Assembly: GCA_947456845.1 (NCBI GenBank)
Contig: CANGUJ010000070.1
Span: forward strand, 1 to 12,639
Source of the DNA: Burkholderiales bacterium
Lineage (GTDB): Bacteria > Pseudomonadota > Gammaproteobacteria > Burkholderiales > JAEUOS01
Direction of reading: 5' to 3'
Length of the DNA stretch: 12,639 nucleotides
Position numbers and translations under genes: made by a program. Of the stretch, positions 6,150 to 12,639 are shown piece after piece; position 1 is the first letter of the stretch, and each line of letters starts with the position of its first letter. The notes under the pieces are model-generated. The model searched no databases, had not been told where the DNA came from, and saw only the letters and a program-made list of their open reading frames with translations.

Positions 6150-6179
6150 GCGCGCCGCGGATAACTTGGCCGCGCGCGC
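6150..6179 (-). other. GC-rich hairpin between hisD and hisC
   Basis: A stem of 10 bp interrupted by one bulged base (6150-6160 with 6170-6179), with a 9-nt loop at 6161-6169, starting 3 nt after the hisD stop. No T-run follows, so it is not a standard terminator. The loop contains the only AT-rich bases in the gap. Confidence 0.5.
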
Positions 6180-6182
6180 CGC

Positions 6183-7484
6183 CTACGGGATGCGGTACTC
6201 GGCGGAGCGCGCGTGCGCCGGCAGCCCTTCGCCGTGCGCGAGTTCGGAGGCGATCCTGCCCAGACGCGCGGCGCCGGCGGCGGAGACCTTGATGATCGAG
6301 GAGCGCTTCTGGAAGTCGTAGACGCCGAGCGGCGAGGAGAACCGCGCGGTGCGCGAGGTCGGCAGCACATGGTTGGGCCCGGCGCAGTAGTCGCCCAGGG
6401 ATTCGCTCGAATGGATGCCCATGAAGATGGCGCCGGCGTGGCGGATCCGCGGCAGCAGCGCGTCCGGGTCGGCCACCGAAAGTTCGAGGTGCTCGGGGGC
6501 GATGTCGTTGGCCACCGCACAGGCTTCGGCGAGATCGCGGGTGCGGATCAGGGCGCCGCGGCCGTTCATCGACTTGCTGATGATGTCGCGGCGCGGCATG
6601 CCGGCCAACAGGCGGTCGGCCGCCGCCGCCACGCTGTCGATGTAGGCGGGGTCGGGGCACAGCAGGATCGCCTGGGCGATTTCGTCGTGCTCGGCCTGGC
6701 TGAACAGATCCATGGCCACCCAATCGGGATCGGCGCTGCCGTCGGCGATGACGAGTATCTCCGACGGCCCGGCGATCATGTCGATGCCCACCGTGCCGAA
6801 AACGCGCCGCTTGGCTGCCGCCACGTAGGCGTTGCCGGGCCCGACGATCTTGTCGACCTGCGGGATGCTGGCCGTCCCGTAGGCCAGCGCGCCGACCGCC
6901 TGCGCCCCGCCGATGGTATAGATCACATCCACGCCGGCGATCGCCGCGGCCGCAAGGACAAGTGGGTTGGTCTGCCCGCCGGGCGCCGGGGAGACCATGA
7001 TGAGCTCGGCGACGCCGGCCACCTTGGCCGGGATCGCGTTCATCAGGAGCGAACTCGGATACGCGGCCTTGCCGCCCGGCACATACAGTCCGGCACGGTC
7101 GAGCGGGGTGACATTCTGGCCGAGTTCGGTGCCGTCGGCTTCGGTGTAGCGCCACGACGAGGTCGCCTGGCGCAGGTGGTAGGCACGAATCCGCTCGGCG
7201 GCCGCCTCCAGCGCGGCGCGCCGGGCGGCGGGCAATGCGGCCAGCGCGGCATGCGTGCGCTCGGCGGGGATGCGCAGGTCGTCCATCGACCGCGCCTCGA
7301 TCCCGTCGAAGCGCCGTGTGTACTCGATGACCGCGGCGTCGCCGCGGGCCCGTACATCGGCCAGGATGGCCTGCGCGGCCCGCTCGACGCCCTCATCGGT
7401 TTCCTCCGAGTAGGCCAGGAGCGCGCGCAACTGCGCCGCGAAGCCCGGTTGGGCGCTGTCGAGGCGGCGGATGGAGAGGGTCAT
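6183..7484 (-). CDS. hisD: Histidinol dehydrogenase HisD
   Basis: HisD is the zinc-dependent enzyme that oxidises L-histidinol twice with NAD+ to give histidine, the last two reactions of the pathway. The 433-residue product has the expected length and all key residues: GPGNAYVAAAKR (215-226), FSQAEHDEIAQ with zinc ligands Gln263 and His266, the catalytic pair Glu331-His332 in PEHLEL, Asp365 in ESLGDYCAGPNHVLPT, and a C-terminal His424 in GLPAHARSAEYR. These correspond to the enterobacterial set with an offset of four to five. The ATG at 7484 overlaps the hisG stop by four bases (ATGA, 7481-7484), so translation is probably coupled. Confidence 0.97.
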   Translation of the reverse strand: MTLSIRRLDSAQPGFAAQLRALLAYSEETDEGVERAAQAILADVRARGDAAVIEYTRRFDGIEARSMDDLRIPAERTHAALAALPAARRAALEAAAERIRAYHLRQATSSWRYTEADGTELGQNVTPLDRAGLYVPGGKAAYPSSLLMNAIPAKVAGVAELIMVSPAPGGQTNPLVLAAAAIAGVDVIYTIGGAQAVGALAYGTASIPQVDKIVGPGNAYVAAAKRRVFGTVGIDMIAGPSEILVIADGSADPDWVAMDLFSQAEHDEIAQAILLCPDPAYIDSVAAAADRLLAGMPRRDIISKSMNGRGALIRTRDLAEACAVANDIAPEHLELSVADPDALLPRIRHAGAIFMGIHSSESLGDYCAGPNHVLPTSRTARFSSPLGVYDFQKRSSIIKVSAAGAARLGRIASELAHGEGLPAHARSAEYRIP

Positions 7485-8128
7485 GTGACGGCCTTCGCGA
7501 AGGCATCGATCAGCGTCTGCACCGCCGGGCGCTTGGTCTTGAGCGATGCCTGGTTGACGATCAGGCGCGAGGACACGGCGCAGATCTCCTCCACGGCGCG
7601 CAGGCGGTTGGCCTTGAGGGTCGCACCGGTCGAGACAATGTCGACGATCACCTCCGCCAGTCCCGTGAGGGGGGCCAGTTCCATGGCGCCGTACAGCTTG
7701 ATCAGGTCCACGTGCATGCCCTTGGCGGCGAAATGTTCGCGCGCCACGCTGACGAACTTGGTCGCCACACGGATGCGCGCGCCGCGCCGCACGGCGGTTT
7801 CGTAGTCGAATGCCTCGGGCACGGCGACCATCATGCGGCAGCGGCCGATCTTCAGGTCGAGGGGCCGGTACAGGCCGGCGCCACCGATGCCGGCTTCATG
7901 TTCGCGCAGGATGTCCGACCCGGCCACGCCTACGTCGGCCGCGCCATATTGCACATAGGTCGGCACGTCGGACGCGCGCACGATGATGATGCGCACATCC
8001 GGCAGGTTGGTCTCGAGGATGAGCTTGCGCGACTTGTCGGGATCTTCCGCGACCCGGATGCCGAGGGCCTCCAGAAGCGGCAGGGTTTCCTCGAAAATGC
8101 GCCCTTTGGACAGGGCCAGGGTGATCAC
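7481..8128 (-). CDS. hisG: ATP phosphoribosyltransferase HisG, short form
   Basis: HisG starts the pathway by joining PRPP to ATP and is the usual target of histidine feedback. The 215-residue protein is the short (HisG_S) form. It has MITLALSKGRIFEETLPLLE at the start, VPTYVQYGAADVGVAGSDIL in the middle, and the PRPP loop VDIVSTGATLKANRL (162-176), but lacks the C-terminal ACT-like regulatory domain of the long form. Members of this family work only as a complex with HisZ, a histidyl-tRNA-synthetase-like protein that carries feedback control; no hisZ is in this window. The start codon is GTG (8126-8128) and matches the family beginning. The Shine-Dalgarno is weak. Confidence 0.97.
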   Translation of the reverse strand: MITLALSKGRIFEETLPLLEALGIRVAEDPDKSRKLILETNLPDVRIIIVRASDVPTYVQYGAADVGVAGSDILREHEAGIGGAGLYRPLDLKIGRCRMMVAVPEAFDYETAVRRGARIRVATKFVSVAREHFAAKGMHVDLIKLYGAMELAPLTGLAEVIVDIVSTGATLKANRLRAVEEICAVSSRLIVNQASLKTKRPAVQTLIDAFAKAVT

Positions 8129-8149
8129 GTGGCTGCTACCGGCAAAACT

Positions 8150-8163
8150 TCGATTTTAATCGA
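8150..8163 (-). promoter_or_regulatory. AT-rich inverted repeat and possible -10 box upstream of hisG
   Basis: TCGAT and ATCGA arms flank a 4-nt spacer, about 22 nt before the hisG start. On the minus strand the centre reads TAAAAT (8153-8158), five of six matches to a sigma-70 -10 box, but no good -35 hexamer is found 16-19 nt upstream. It is a small AT-rich island in GC-rich DNA, inside the 90-bp murA-hisG gap. It may be a his promoter or operator, or neither. No leader peptide rich in His codons is visible in the gap. Confidence 0.35.
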
Positions 8164-8218
8164 CAAACGCCTGCCCCGGCACCAGGGCGCCGTGCTGCCG
8201 GTGGGGGGCGCGGGCCCG

Positions 8219-9469
8219 CTAGCGGCGCCGCTCTATGCGCGCGCCCACCGCGGAGAGCTTGGCTTCGAGGGCCTCATAGCCGCGGTCGAGGTGATAGATG
8301 CGATCGATCACGGTCTCGCCGTCGGCGACCAGACCCGCCACCACCAGGGAGGCCGACGCGCGCAGGTCGGTGGCCATGACGGTGGCCCCGGTGAGGTTGC
8401 GCACCCCCTTGACCACCGCGGTATTGCCCTCGATCTCGATCCGCGCCCCCAGGCGCATCAGTTCCTGGGCATGCATGAAGCGGTTCTCGAAGATGGTTTC
8501 GGTGACCACGCCGGTGCCTTCGGCGATCGCGTTCAGGGCCATGAATTGCGCCTGCATGTCGGTCGGAAAGGCCGGATAGGGCGCGGTACGCAGATTGACC
8601 GCGCGCGGGCGCCGCCGCGCGACGATGCGGATGCGGTCGGTGTGCACCTCGACGCGTGCGCCGCTTTCGCCGAGCTTGTCGATCACCGCCTCCAGGGTAT
8701 CGGGCTGCGCGTGGGTCAGCACGACATCGCCGCCCGCCGCCGCCACCGCGGTCAGGAAGGTGCCGGTCTCGACGCGGTCTGCCATCACCCGGAAGCGCGC
8801 GCCATGCAGGCGCTCGACCCCGCGGACGACGATGCGGTCGGTGCCCGCGCCATTGACGCGCGCGCCCATGGCGTTGAGGCAATTGGCGAGATCGACCACC
8901 TCCGGCTCGCGCGCGGCGTTTTCGATGACCGTCTCCCCCTCGGCCAGGGTCGCGGCCATCATGAGGTTCTCGGTGCCGGTGACCGTGACCAGGTCGGTCA
9001 CGATGCGCGTGCCCTTGAGGCGGCGCGCGGTGGCCACGATGTAGCCGTGCTCGATGCGGATGTCCGCGCCGAGGGCCTGCAGGCCCTTGATGTGCTGGTC
9101 GACGGGGCGGGCGCCGATGGCGCATCCGCCGGGCAGGGACACACGCGCCGTGCCGAAGCGGGCGACCATCGGGCCCAGCACCAGGATCGAGGCCCGCATG
9201 GTCTTGACCAGGTCATAGGGCGCCTCGAGCCGGTCGACCTGCGAGGCTTCAAGTCTCAGGCCGCCGCCGTCTCGCGCGACCTTGACGCCCATCTGGGCCA
9301 GCAGGCGCTGCATGGTCGCGACGTCATGCAGGGCAGGGACATTGTCGACTTCCAGCGCGTCGGCAGCCAGGAGGCTCGCGCAGAGGATCGGCAGGGCCGC
9401 GTTCTTGGCGCCCGAAATCGGGATCTCGCCACGCAGGCGCAGGCCGCCCTGCAATACCAGTTTGTCCAT
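8219..9469 (-). CDS. murA: UDP-N-acetylglucosamine 1-carboxyvinyltransferase MurA
   Basis: MurA transfers enolpyruvate from PEP to UDP-GlcNAc, the first committed step of peptidoglycan synthesis in the cytoplasm. The 416-residue protein has the full set of known functional residues: Lys22-Asn23 in ISGAKNAALPILCASLL, the PEP-binding Cys116 in LPGGCAIGARPVDQHIKGL, Asp304 in AFPTDMQAQ, and Arg396 in YHLDRGYEALEAKL. The cysteine form is the fosfomycin-sensitive type in other bacteria. It starts 9 bp after ibaG stops and is therefore almost certainly in the same transcript. The ibaG-murA pair is also conserved next to the mla genes in enterobacteria. A 90-bp gap separates it from hisG. Confidence 0.98.
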   Translation of the reverse strand: MDKLVLQGGLRLRGEIPISGAKNAALPILCASLLAADALEVDNVPALHDVATMQRLLAQMGVKVARDGGGLRLEASQVDRLEAPYDLVKTMRASILVLGPMVARFGTARVSLPGGCAIGARPVDQHIKGLQALGADIRIEHGYIVATARRLKGTRIVTDLVTVTGTENLMMAATLAEGETVIENAAREPEVVDLANCLNAMGARVNGAGTDRIVVRGVERLHGARFRVMADRVETGTFLTAVAAAGGDVVLTHAQPDTLEAVIDKLGESGARVEVHTDRIRIVARRRPRAVNLRTAPYPAFPTDMQAQFMALNAIAEGTGVVTETIFENRFMHAQELMRLGARIEIEGNTAVVKGVRNLTGATVMATDLRASASLVVAGLVADGETVIDRIYHLDRGYEALEAKLSAVGARIERRR

Positions 9470-9478
9470 TGTCGCGAC

Positions 9479-9715
9479 TCAGGCGGCCTTCCATTCCGCG
9501 GGCGTCAGGGTCTTCATGGACAGGGCATGGATCTCGTTGCCCATTTGCGCGCCGAGCGCCTTGTTGACCAGCTGATGCCGGCCGACGCGCGACTTGCCCT
9601 CGAAGGCGGCGCTCACGATCACCGCCTCGAAATGGGCGCCGTCGCCCTGCACTTCGAGATGTTCGCAAGCCAATCCCCGCGCGATCAGGTCGCGCACATA
9701 CTCCGGTGTCACCAT
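9479..9715 (-). CDS. ibaG: BolA family protein, IbaG type
   Basis: BolA-family proteins partner with monothiol glutaredoxins in iron-sulfur cluster handling. IbaG is the branch encoded beside murA. The 78-residue protein shows GDGAHFEAVIVSAAFEGKSR (24-43), GRHQLVNKALG (45-55) and EIHALSMKTLTPAEW (61-75), the class II KH-like BolA fold with conserved His residues. An Asn (51) takes the place often held by Tyr in the HQLVY motif. The start ATG at 9715 has a GAGGG ribosome-binding site that overlaps the stop codon of the upstream permease gene, suggesting coupling with the ABC-2 transporter. murA follows after 9 bp. The family assignment is firm; the in vivo role is taken from homologues. Confidence 0.94.
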   Translation of the reverse strand: MVTPEYVRDLIARGLACEHLEVQGDGAHFEAVIVSAAFEGKSRVGRHQLVNKALGAQMGNEIHALSMKTLTPAEWKAA

Positions 9716-9724
9716 GGTGTGCCC

Positions 9725-10507
9725 TCAATGCCTCAGTTTGTAGCCGCGTTCGAGCATGACCAGCAAGGCCAGCGCCGTTACGGCGAAGCTCGCGCCCACG
9801 ACGGCGAGCGAGAGCCACGGCGAAACGTCACTTTGCCCGAAAAAGCCGTAACGAAAACCGTCAATCATGAAGAAAAACGGGTTGAAATGCGACACTTTCT
9901 GCCAAAAGGGCGGCAGCGAGTGGATGGAATAGAACACGCCCGACAGGAAGGTGGCCGGCAGGATGAAGAAATTCTGGAATGCGGCAATGTGGTCGAACTT
10001 ATCCGCGAGAATGCCGGCGAACATGCCGATGGATGCCATGAAAGCGCAGCCGAGCAGCGCGAACACCGCGATCCAGACCGGCGCGCGCAGGGGCGGCCAG
10101 GCGAACACCAGGGTGACGGCCATCACGCCCGCGCCCACGCACAGCCCGCGCACGATCGCCGCGATTACATAGGCGCCGAAGAACTCCACATGCGAGATCG
10201 GTGGCAGCAGCACGAACACCAGGTTGCCGGTGACCTTGGACTGGATCAGCGACGAGGAACTGTTGGCGAAGGCGTTCTGCAGCATCGACATCATGACCAG
10301 ACCCGGCGCGAGGAACGCGGCATAGCCGACGTCCGCATACACCTTGACGTGCGACTCGAGCACATGGGAAAAGATCAGCAGGTAGAGCAGCGCGGTCAAC
10401 ACCGGCGCCATGACCGTCTGCGCGCTCACCTTCCAGAAGCGCAGCAACTCCTTGTACAGCAGGGTGGAAAAGCCGCTGCCGACCGGCGGACGCTCCGGCG
10501 CGGTCAT
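9725..10507 (-). CDS. ABC-2 type transporter permease (YadH-like)
   Basis: This is the membrane half of an ABC-2 type exporter. The 260-residue protein has about six hydrophobic segments (roughly 31-49, 61-79, 112-137, 143-166, 175-197, 231-251). It carries the ABC-2 signature region FLSGVFYSIHSLPPFWQKVS (187-206), which runs on into HFNPFFFMIDGFRYGFFG. The nearest described relatives are the YadH/NodJ-type permeases; the substrate is unknown. The ATG at 10507 overlaps the ATPase stop by four bases (ATGA, 10504-10507), so the two halves are coupled. ibaG begins 9 bp later. The location next to mlaCB suggests, but does not prove, an envelope-lipid or drug-type substrate. Confidence 0.93.
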   Translation of the reverse strand: MTAPERPPVGSGFSTLLYKELLRFWKVSAQTVMAPVLTALLYLLIFSHVLESHVKVYADVGYAAFLAPGLVMMSMLQNAFANSSSSLIQSKVTGNLVFVLLPPISHVEFFGAYVIAAIVRGLCVGAGVMAVTLVFAWPPLRAPVWIAVFALLGCAFMASIGMFAGILADKFDHIAAFQNFFILPATFLSGVFYSIHSLPPFWQKVSHFNPFFFMIDGFRYGFFGQSDVSPWLSLAVVGASFAVTALALLVMLERGYKLRH

Positions 10508-11403
10508 GCCGCCGCACCCTCCATGATCTGCACGAACACGTCCTCCAGGTCGGGAGATTCGATGGCGAGATCCTCGATATGCAGGCCGCGCGTTCGCACC
10601 GGTGCAAGAATCGACTCCACCTGGTCGAAACCCGCAAGCCGGAACCGGTAGGTCCCGGCGGACTCGCGCGGCGACAGCGCCAGCACCTCGGCCGGCAAGG
10701 CACCGGCCACCTTCAGCCGCAGATAGGCGCTGGCATGATGCTTGAGCAGGTCGGCCGTCGGGGCCAGCGCCACCACACGCCCGGCCTTGAGCATGGCGAT
10801 GCGGCCGCACAGTGCTTCGGCCTCCTCGAGGTAATGCGTGGTCAGCACGATGGTGTGGCCGTCGCGGTTCAGGCGCGCAACGAACTTCCAGAGCGTTTGC
10901 CGCAGTTCGACGTCGACGCCGGCGGTCGGCTCGTCGAGCACGATCACCGGCGGCCGGTGCACCAGAGCCTGCGCGACCAGCACGCGCCGCTTCATGCCGC
11001 CGGACAGGCTGCGCATGTTGGCGTTGGCCTTGTCTTCCAGCCCCAGATTGGCGAGGATTTCGTCGATCCAGGCGTCATTGCGGTGCAGGCCGAAGTATCC
11101 GGACTGGAAGCGCAGGGTTTCGCGCACCGTGAAAAAAGGGTCGAACACGAGTTCCTGCGGGACTACACCCAGATTGCTGCGGGCAAGCCGGTAATCGCTC
11201 ACGACATCGTGGCCCATCACGCATACCCGGCCGGCATCGGCGCGCGTCAGGCCGGCGATCACCGATATCAGCGTGGTCTTGCCGGCCCCGTTCGGCCCCA
11301 ACAGTCCGAAGAACTCGCCGCCTTCGACGCTCAGGTCGACACCGTCAAGCGCCACCAGGGCGCCGTATCGCTTGCTGAGCTGACGAACTTCGATGGCAGG
11401 CAT
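10504..11403 (-). CDS. ABC transporter ATP-binding protein (YadG/CcmA-like)
   Basis: This is the ATPase half of the ABC-2 exporter. The 299-residue protein has Walker A GPNGAGKTT (36-44), Q-loop Gln83 in VVPQELVFDP, signature LSGGMKRR (133-140), Walker B VIVLDEPTAG (153-162) with the catalytic Glu, and the switch His190 in TTHYLEEAEAL. A C-terminal region of about 90 residues follows the nucleotide-binding domain, as in drug/lipid ABC-2 ATPases. It belongs to a different subfamily from MlaF and is not the Mla ATPase. The ATG at 11403 begins the standard MPAIEVRQLSKRYG; the frame stays open to a TTG at 11442, but that adds an unlikely basic leader. It lies 81 bp after mlaB in a very GC-rich gap. 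Confidence 0.95.
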   Translation of the reverse strand: MPAIEVRQLSKRYGALVALDGVDLSVEGGEFFGLLGPNGAGKTTLISVIAGLTRADAGRVCVMGHDVVSDYRLARSNLGVVPQELVFDPFFTVRETLRFQSGYFGLHRNDAWIDEILANLGLEDKANANMRSLSGGMKRRVLVAQALVHRPPVIVLDEPTAGVDVELRQTLWKFVARLNRDGHTIVLTTHYLEEAEALCGRIAMLKAGRVVALAPTADLLKHHASAYLRLKVAGALPAEVLALSPRESAGTYRFRLAGFDQVESILAPVRTRGLHIEDLAIESPDLEDVFVQIMEGAAA

Positions 11404-11446
11404 CACGACGCGGATTCCGGCGGGCTTGCGGCTGCGGGACAAGCGC

Positions 11447-11461
11447 GGGGCGCTGCGCCCC
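11447..11461 (-). other. Short GC hairpin in the mlaB-ABC ATPase gap
   Basis: GGGGCG and CGCCCC arms (11447-11452 and 11456-11461) with a 3-nt loop, about 23 nt after the mlaB stop. A second copy of GCGCCCCC follows on the plus strand near 11470-11477. No T-run is present. The 81-bp gap holds no gene that I can support. Confidence 0.4.
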
Positions 11462-11484
11462 CGACGCGGGCGCCCCCGCGAGCG

Positions 11485-11748
11485 CTAGCCAAGCGCGAGG
11501 GCCTCGACCCCGTACAGGCGGGCGATCCGCCGGATCGCCTCGGGGGCGTTGATGACCTTGAGTTCGCCCTGCCCCAGCCTTGCGGCATGACGGCGCCATT
11601 CGTTGACGCAGGCCAGCACGCTGGAATCGCATTCCGCGACCGCGCCCAGGTCGATTTCACGCTCGCCGCCGCGCAGGGCCGCCAGGCCCGCCTCGATGAG
11701 CCGCGGAGCATCGGCCATCGTGACTCTCTCTGGTAAACGGAACGTCAT
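11485..11748 (-). CDS. mlaB: MlaB-like STAS-domain protein of the Mla phospholipid transport system
   Basis: MlaB is the small cytoplasmic STAS-domain subunit that binds the ATPase MlaF and stabilises the inner-membrane MlaFEDB complex. The 87-residue product begins MTFRLPERVTMADAPRLIEA, matching the first strand and helix of a STAS domain. AECDSSVLACVNEWRR (38-53) corresponds to the conserved Asp-Ser/Thr segment. The start at 11748 has AAGGTG about 4-5 nt upstream. A second ATG (11718) would delete the first beta strand. It follows mlaC after 104 bp, as in other mla operons. Sequence identity among MlaB proteins is low, so the assignment relies on the STAS pattern, the length and the mlaC neighbour together. 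Confidence 0.88.
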   Translation of the reverse strand: MTFRLPERVTMADAPRLIEAGLAALRGGEREIDLGAVAECDSSVLACVNEWRRHAARLGQGELKVINAPEAIRRIARLYGVEALALG

Positions 11749-11767
11749 GGACACCTTGCTTGCATGG

Positions 11768-11783
11768 CCCGGGGAGGCCCGGG
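11768..11783. repeat. CCCGGG-GAGG-CCCGGG inverted repeat in the mlaC-mlaB gap
   Basis: Two CCCGGG blocks separated by four bases can form a 6-bp GC hairpin about 20 nt before the mlaB start. No T-run follows. The remainder of the 104-bp gap holds no recognisable gene. Confidence 0.4.
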
Positions 11784-11852
11784 AAGGCACTGAGGGGCGC
11801 CGACCGCACGCCGGGCGGACGGCTGCAACGCGCGCCTCCCGGTCGTGCCGGA

Positions 11853-12488
11853 TCAGGACTTGGCCTTGGCCTCGATGGCCTTGTTCTTGGCCGCTAGCGC
11901 CTTGATCAGGCCGTCGATGCCATTGCTGCTGATCTCGGCGCTGAACTGGTTCTTGTAAGTCTCGACCAGCCGCGCGCCGAACACGTTGATGTCGACCACT
12001 TTCCAGGCGCCGTCGAAACGCTCGACATAGTAGTCGATCTGGATGGGCTCGCCCTTGCCGGGCTTGACCGTGGAACGAACCACCGCCTCGGGGTCGCCGG
12101 GCTGCATGCGCAGGGGCTTGTACTCGATCACGGTATCGGGACGATAGGTCGAGAACGCGCCGGAATAGGTGTTGGTCAACAGGCCCTTGAACTCCCGGGC
12201 CAGCGCAGACTGCTGTTCCGGCGTCGCCTTGGCCCAATGGCGCCCGACCGCGGATTGCGTCATGCGCATGAAGTTCACGTACGGGACGATCTTGGTATCG
12301 ACCAAAAGGTTGATCTTGTGGCGATTGCCGCCCTGGATATCCTTGTCGGCCTTGATCACCGAGGTGATTTCATCGACGATCCGCTTGATGATGACATCGG
12401 GCGGGTCTTGCGCGGCTGACATCCCGGCAAAGCAGGAGAGTGCGATCCCGACTGCGGTGGAGAGCAGAAATCTCTTGATCATGTCCAT
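11853..12488 (-). CDS. mlaC: MlaC, periplasmic phospholipid-binding protein of the Mla system
   Basis: MlaC ferries phospholipids across the periplasm between the outer-membrane MlaA complex and the inner-membrane MlaFEDB complex. The 211-residue protein starts with a Sec signal peptide: Lys5-Arg6, a hydrophobic stretch at about 7-22, and a probable cleavage after Ser24-Ala25-Ala26. The mature part has family-typical blocks: TKIVPYVNFMRMTQSAVGRHW (65-85 region), REFKGLLTNTYSGAFSTY (98-115), QIDYYVERFDGAWKVVDINV (150-169) and RLVETYKNQFSAEIS (173-187). The ATG at 12488 is used; an ATG two codons on (12482) is equally possible, and neither has a clear Shine-Dalgarno. Upstream is the end of another gene; mlaB follows. 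Confidence 0.95.
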   Translation of the reverse strand: MDMIKRFLLSTAVGIALSCFAGMSAAQDPPDVIIKRIVDEITSVIKADKDIQGGNRHKINLLVDTKIVPYVNFMRMTQSAVGRHWAKATPEQQSALAREFKGLLTNTYSGAFSTYRPDTVIEYKPLRMQPGDPEAVVRSTVKPGKGEPIQIDYYVERFDGAWKVVDINVFGARLVETYKNQFSAEISSNGIDGLIKALAAKNKAIEAKAKS

Positions 12489-12514
12489 GGAGGCAAGGCG
12501 ATTGAGTTGGGCCG

Positions 12515-12639
12515 CTAGTGGGCAAGTCCTGCAATGATACGCAAGCTGTCCTCCCGGGCTGCGGCGTCTTGCGCAGCGTCGCCGCGCGTGGCGGCGGCCT
12601 CGGTGGCGTCGGTGCGCTGGTTGGCGTCGCCGACCCACA
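12515..12639 (-). CDS. C-terminal end of an unassigned protein (possibly MlaA by position)
   Basis: Only the last 41 or so codons are in the window. The frame ends in TAG at 12515-12517 and reads WVGDANQRTDATEAAATRGD (first 20 full codons), then an Ala/Asp-rich stretch and a final SLRIIAGLAH. Nearly every third codon position in the upstream half is G or C, as in the neighbouring genes, which supports coding. The tail is low in complexity and I do not recognise the family from it. In related betaproteobacteria the gene before mlaC in this cluster is often mlaA (VacJ lipoprotein), otherwise mlaD, so MlaA is the best guess. It stops 26 bp before mlaC. Confidence 0.6.
   Translation of the reverse strand, partial: WVGDANQRTDATEAAATRGDAAQDAAAREDSLRIIAGLAH

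Noticed and set aside
6097..7155. Extension of the hisC reading frame far upstream through hisD
   Set aside because: The upstream part overlaps hisD in another frame and has a low-complexity Arg/Gly/His-rich translation. The family-standard start is at 6096.
6213..7805. A 530-codon plus-strand open frame opposite hisD and hisG
   Set aside because: Same cause: a composition shadow with no recognisable motif, while both minus-strand genes carry full catalytic sets.
8129..8218. Histidine attenuator leader upstream of hisG
   Set aside because: No short frame with consecutive His codons and no terminator/antiterminator pair with a T-run was found in the 90-bp gap.
7712..10651. A 979-codon open frame on the plus strand, antisense to hisG, murA, ibaG and the permease
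   Set aside because: Its translation is His/Gly/Asp/Arg-rich with no domain pattern, and it runs opposite four well-supported genes. Long antisense frames are expected in GC-rich DNA with strong third-position bias.
12426..12438. Possible lipobox in MlaC (Ala-Leu-Ser-Cys19)
   Set aside because: The -3 residue is Ala rather than Leu/Val/Ile, and a normal Sec cleavage site follows at Ser-Ala-Ala 24-26. MlaC is a soluble periplasmic protein.

Overview
The window is a GC-rich (about two-thirds G+C by eye) stretch of bacterial chromosome. All 19 supported genes, two of them cut by the window edges, lie on the minus strand, so transcription runs from position 12639 towards position 1. Gene order and protein style point to a betaproteobacterium of the order Burkholderiales, most like the Alcaligenaceae (Bordetella/Achromobacter-like). 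The main reasons are the order mla genes - ABC-2 transporter - ibaG - murA - hisGDCBHAFIE - HIT - tatAB, the short HisG, and separate hisI and hisE. The genus cannot be fixed from sequence reading alone.

In transcription order: (1) 12639-11485 holds the tail of an unassigned protein (by position perhaps MlaA), then mlaC and mlaB of the Mla phospholipid-transport system. (2) 11403-9725 holds an ABC-2 type exporter, ATPase then permease, joined by an ATGA overlap. (3) 9715-8219 holds ibaG (BolA family) and murA, the first committed enzyme of peptidoglycan synthesis. (4) 8128-1211 holds a complete nine-gene histidine cluster, hisG-hisD-hisC-hisB-hisH-hisA-hisF-hisI-hisE, with ATGA overlaps at hisG/hisD, hisF/hisI and hisI/hisE. 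(5) 1188-817 holds a HIT-family (HINT-like) nucleotide hydrolase. (6) 664-1 holds tatA and the start of tatB of the twin-arginine export system; tatC would lie beyond position 1.

The his genes cover the route from ATP + PRPP to histidine apart from the histidinol-phosphate phosphatase, since HisB here is the dehydratase only. The short HisG would also need a HisZ partner encoded elsewhere. Flanking genes serve the envelope: lipid trafficking, wall synthesis and folded-protein export. No gap exceeds about 150 bp. I see no tRNA, rRNA, CRISPR, insertion sequence or phage gene.

This is a conserved housekeeping region and I do not see an undescribed system. The points worth a second look are non-coding: a 16-bp hairpin between tatA and tatB, recurrence of the palindrome GGCGCGCC in intergenic gaps, an AT-rich inverted repeat just upstream of hisG, and an 8-bp tandem repeat upstream of tatA.
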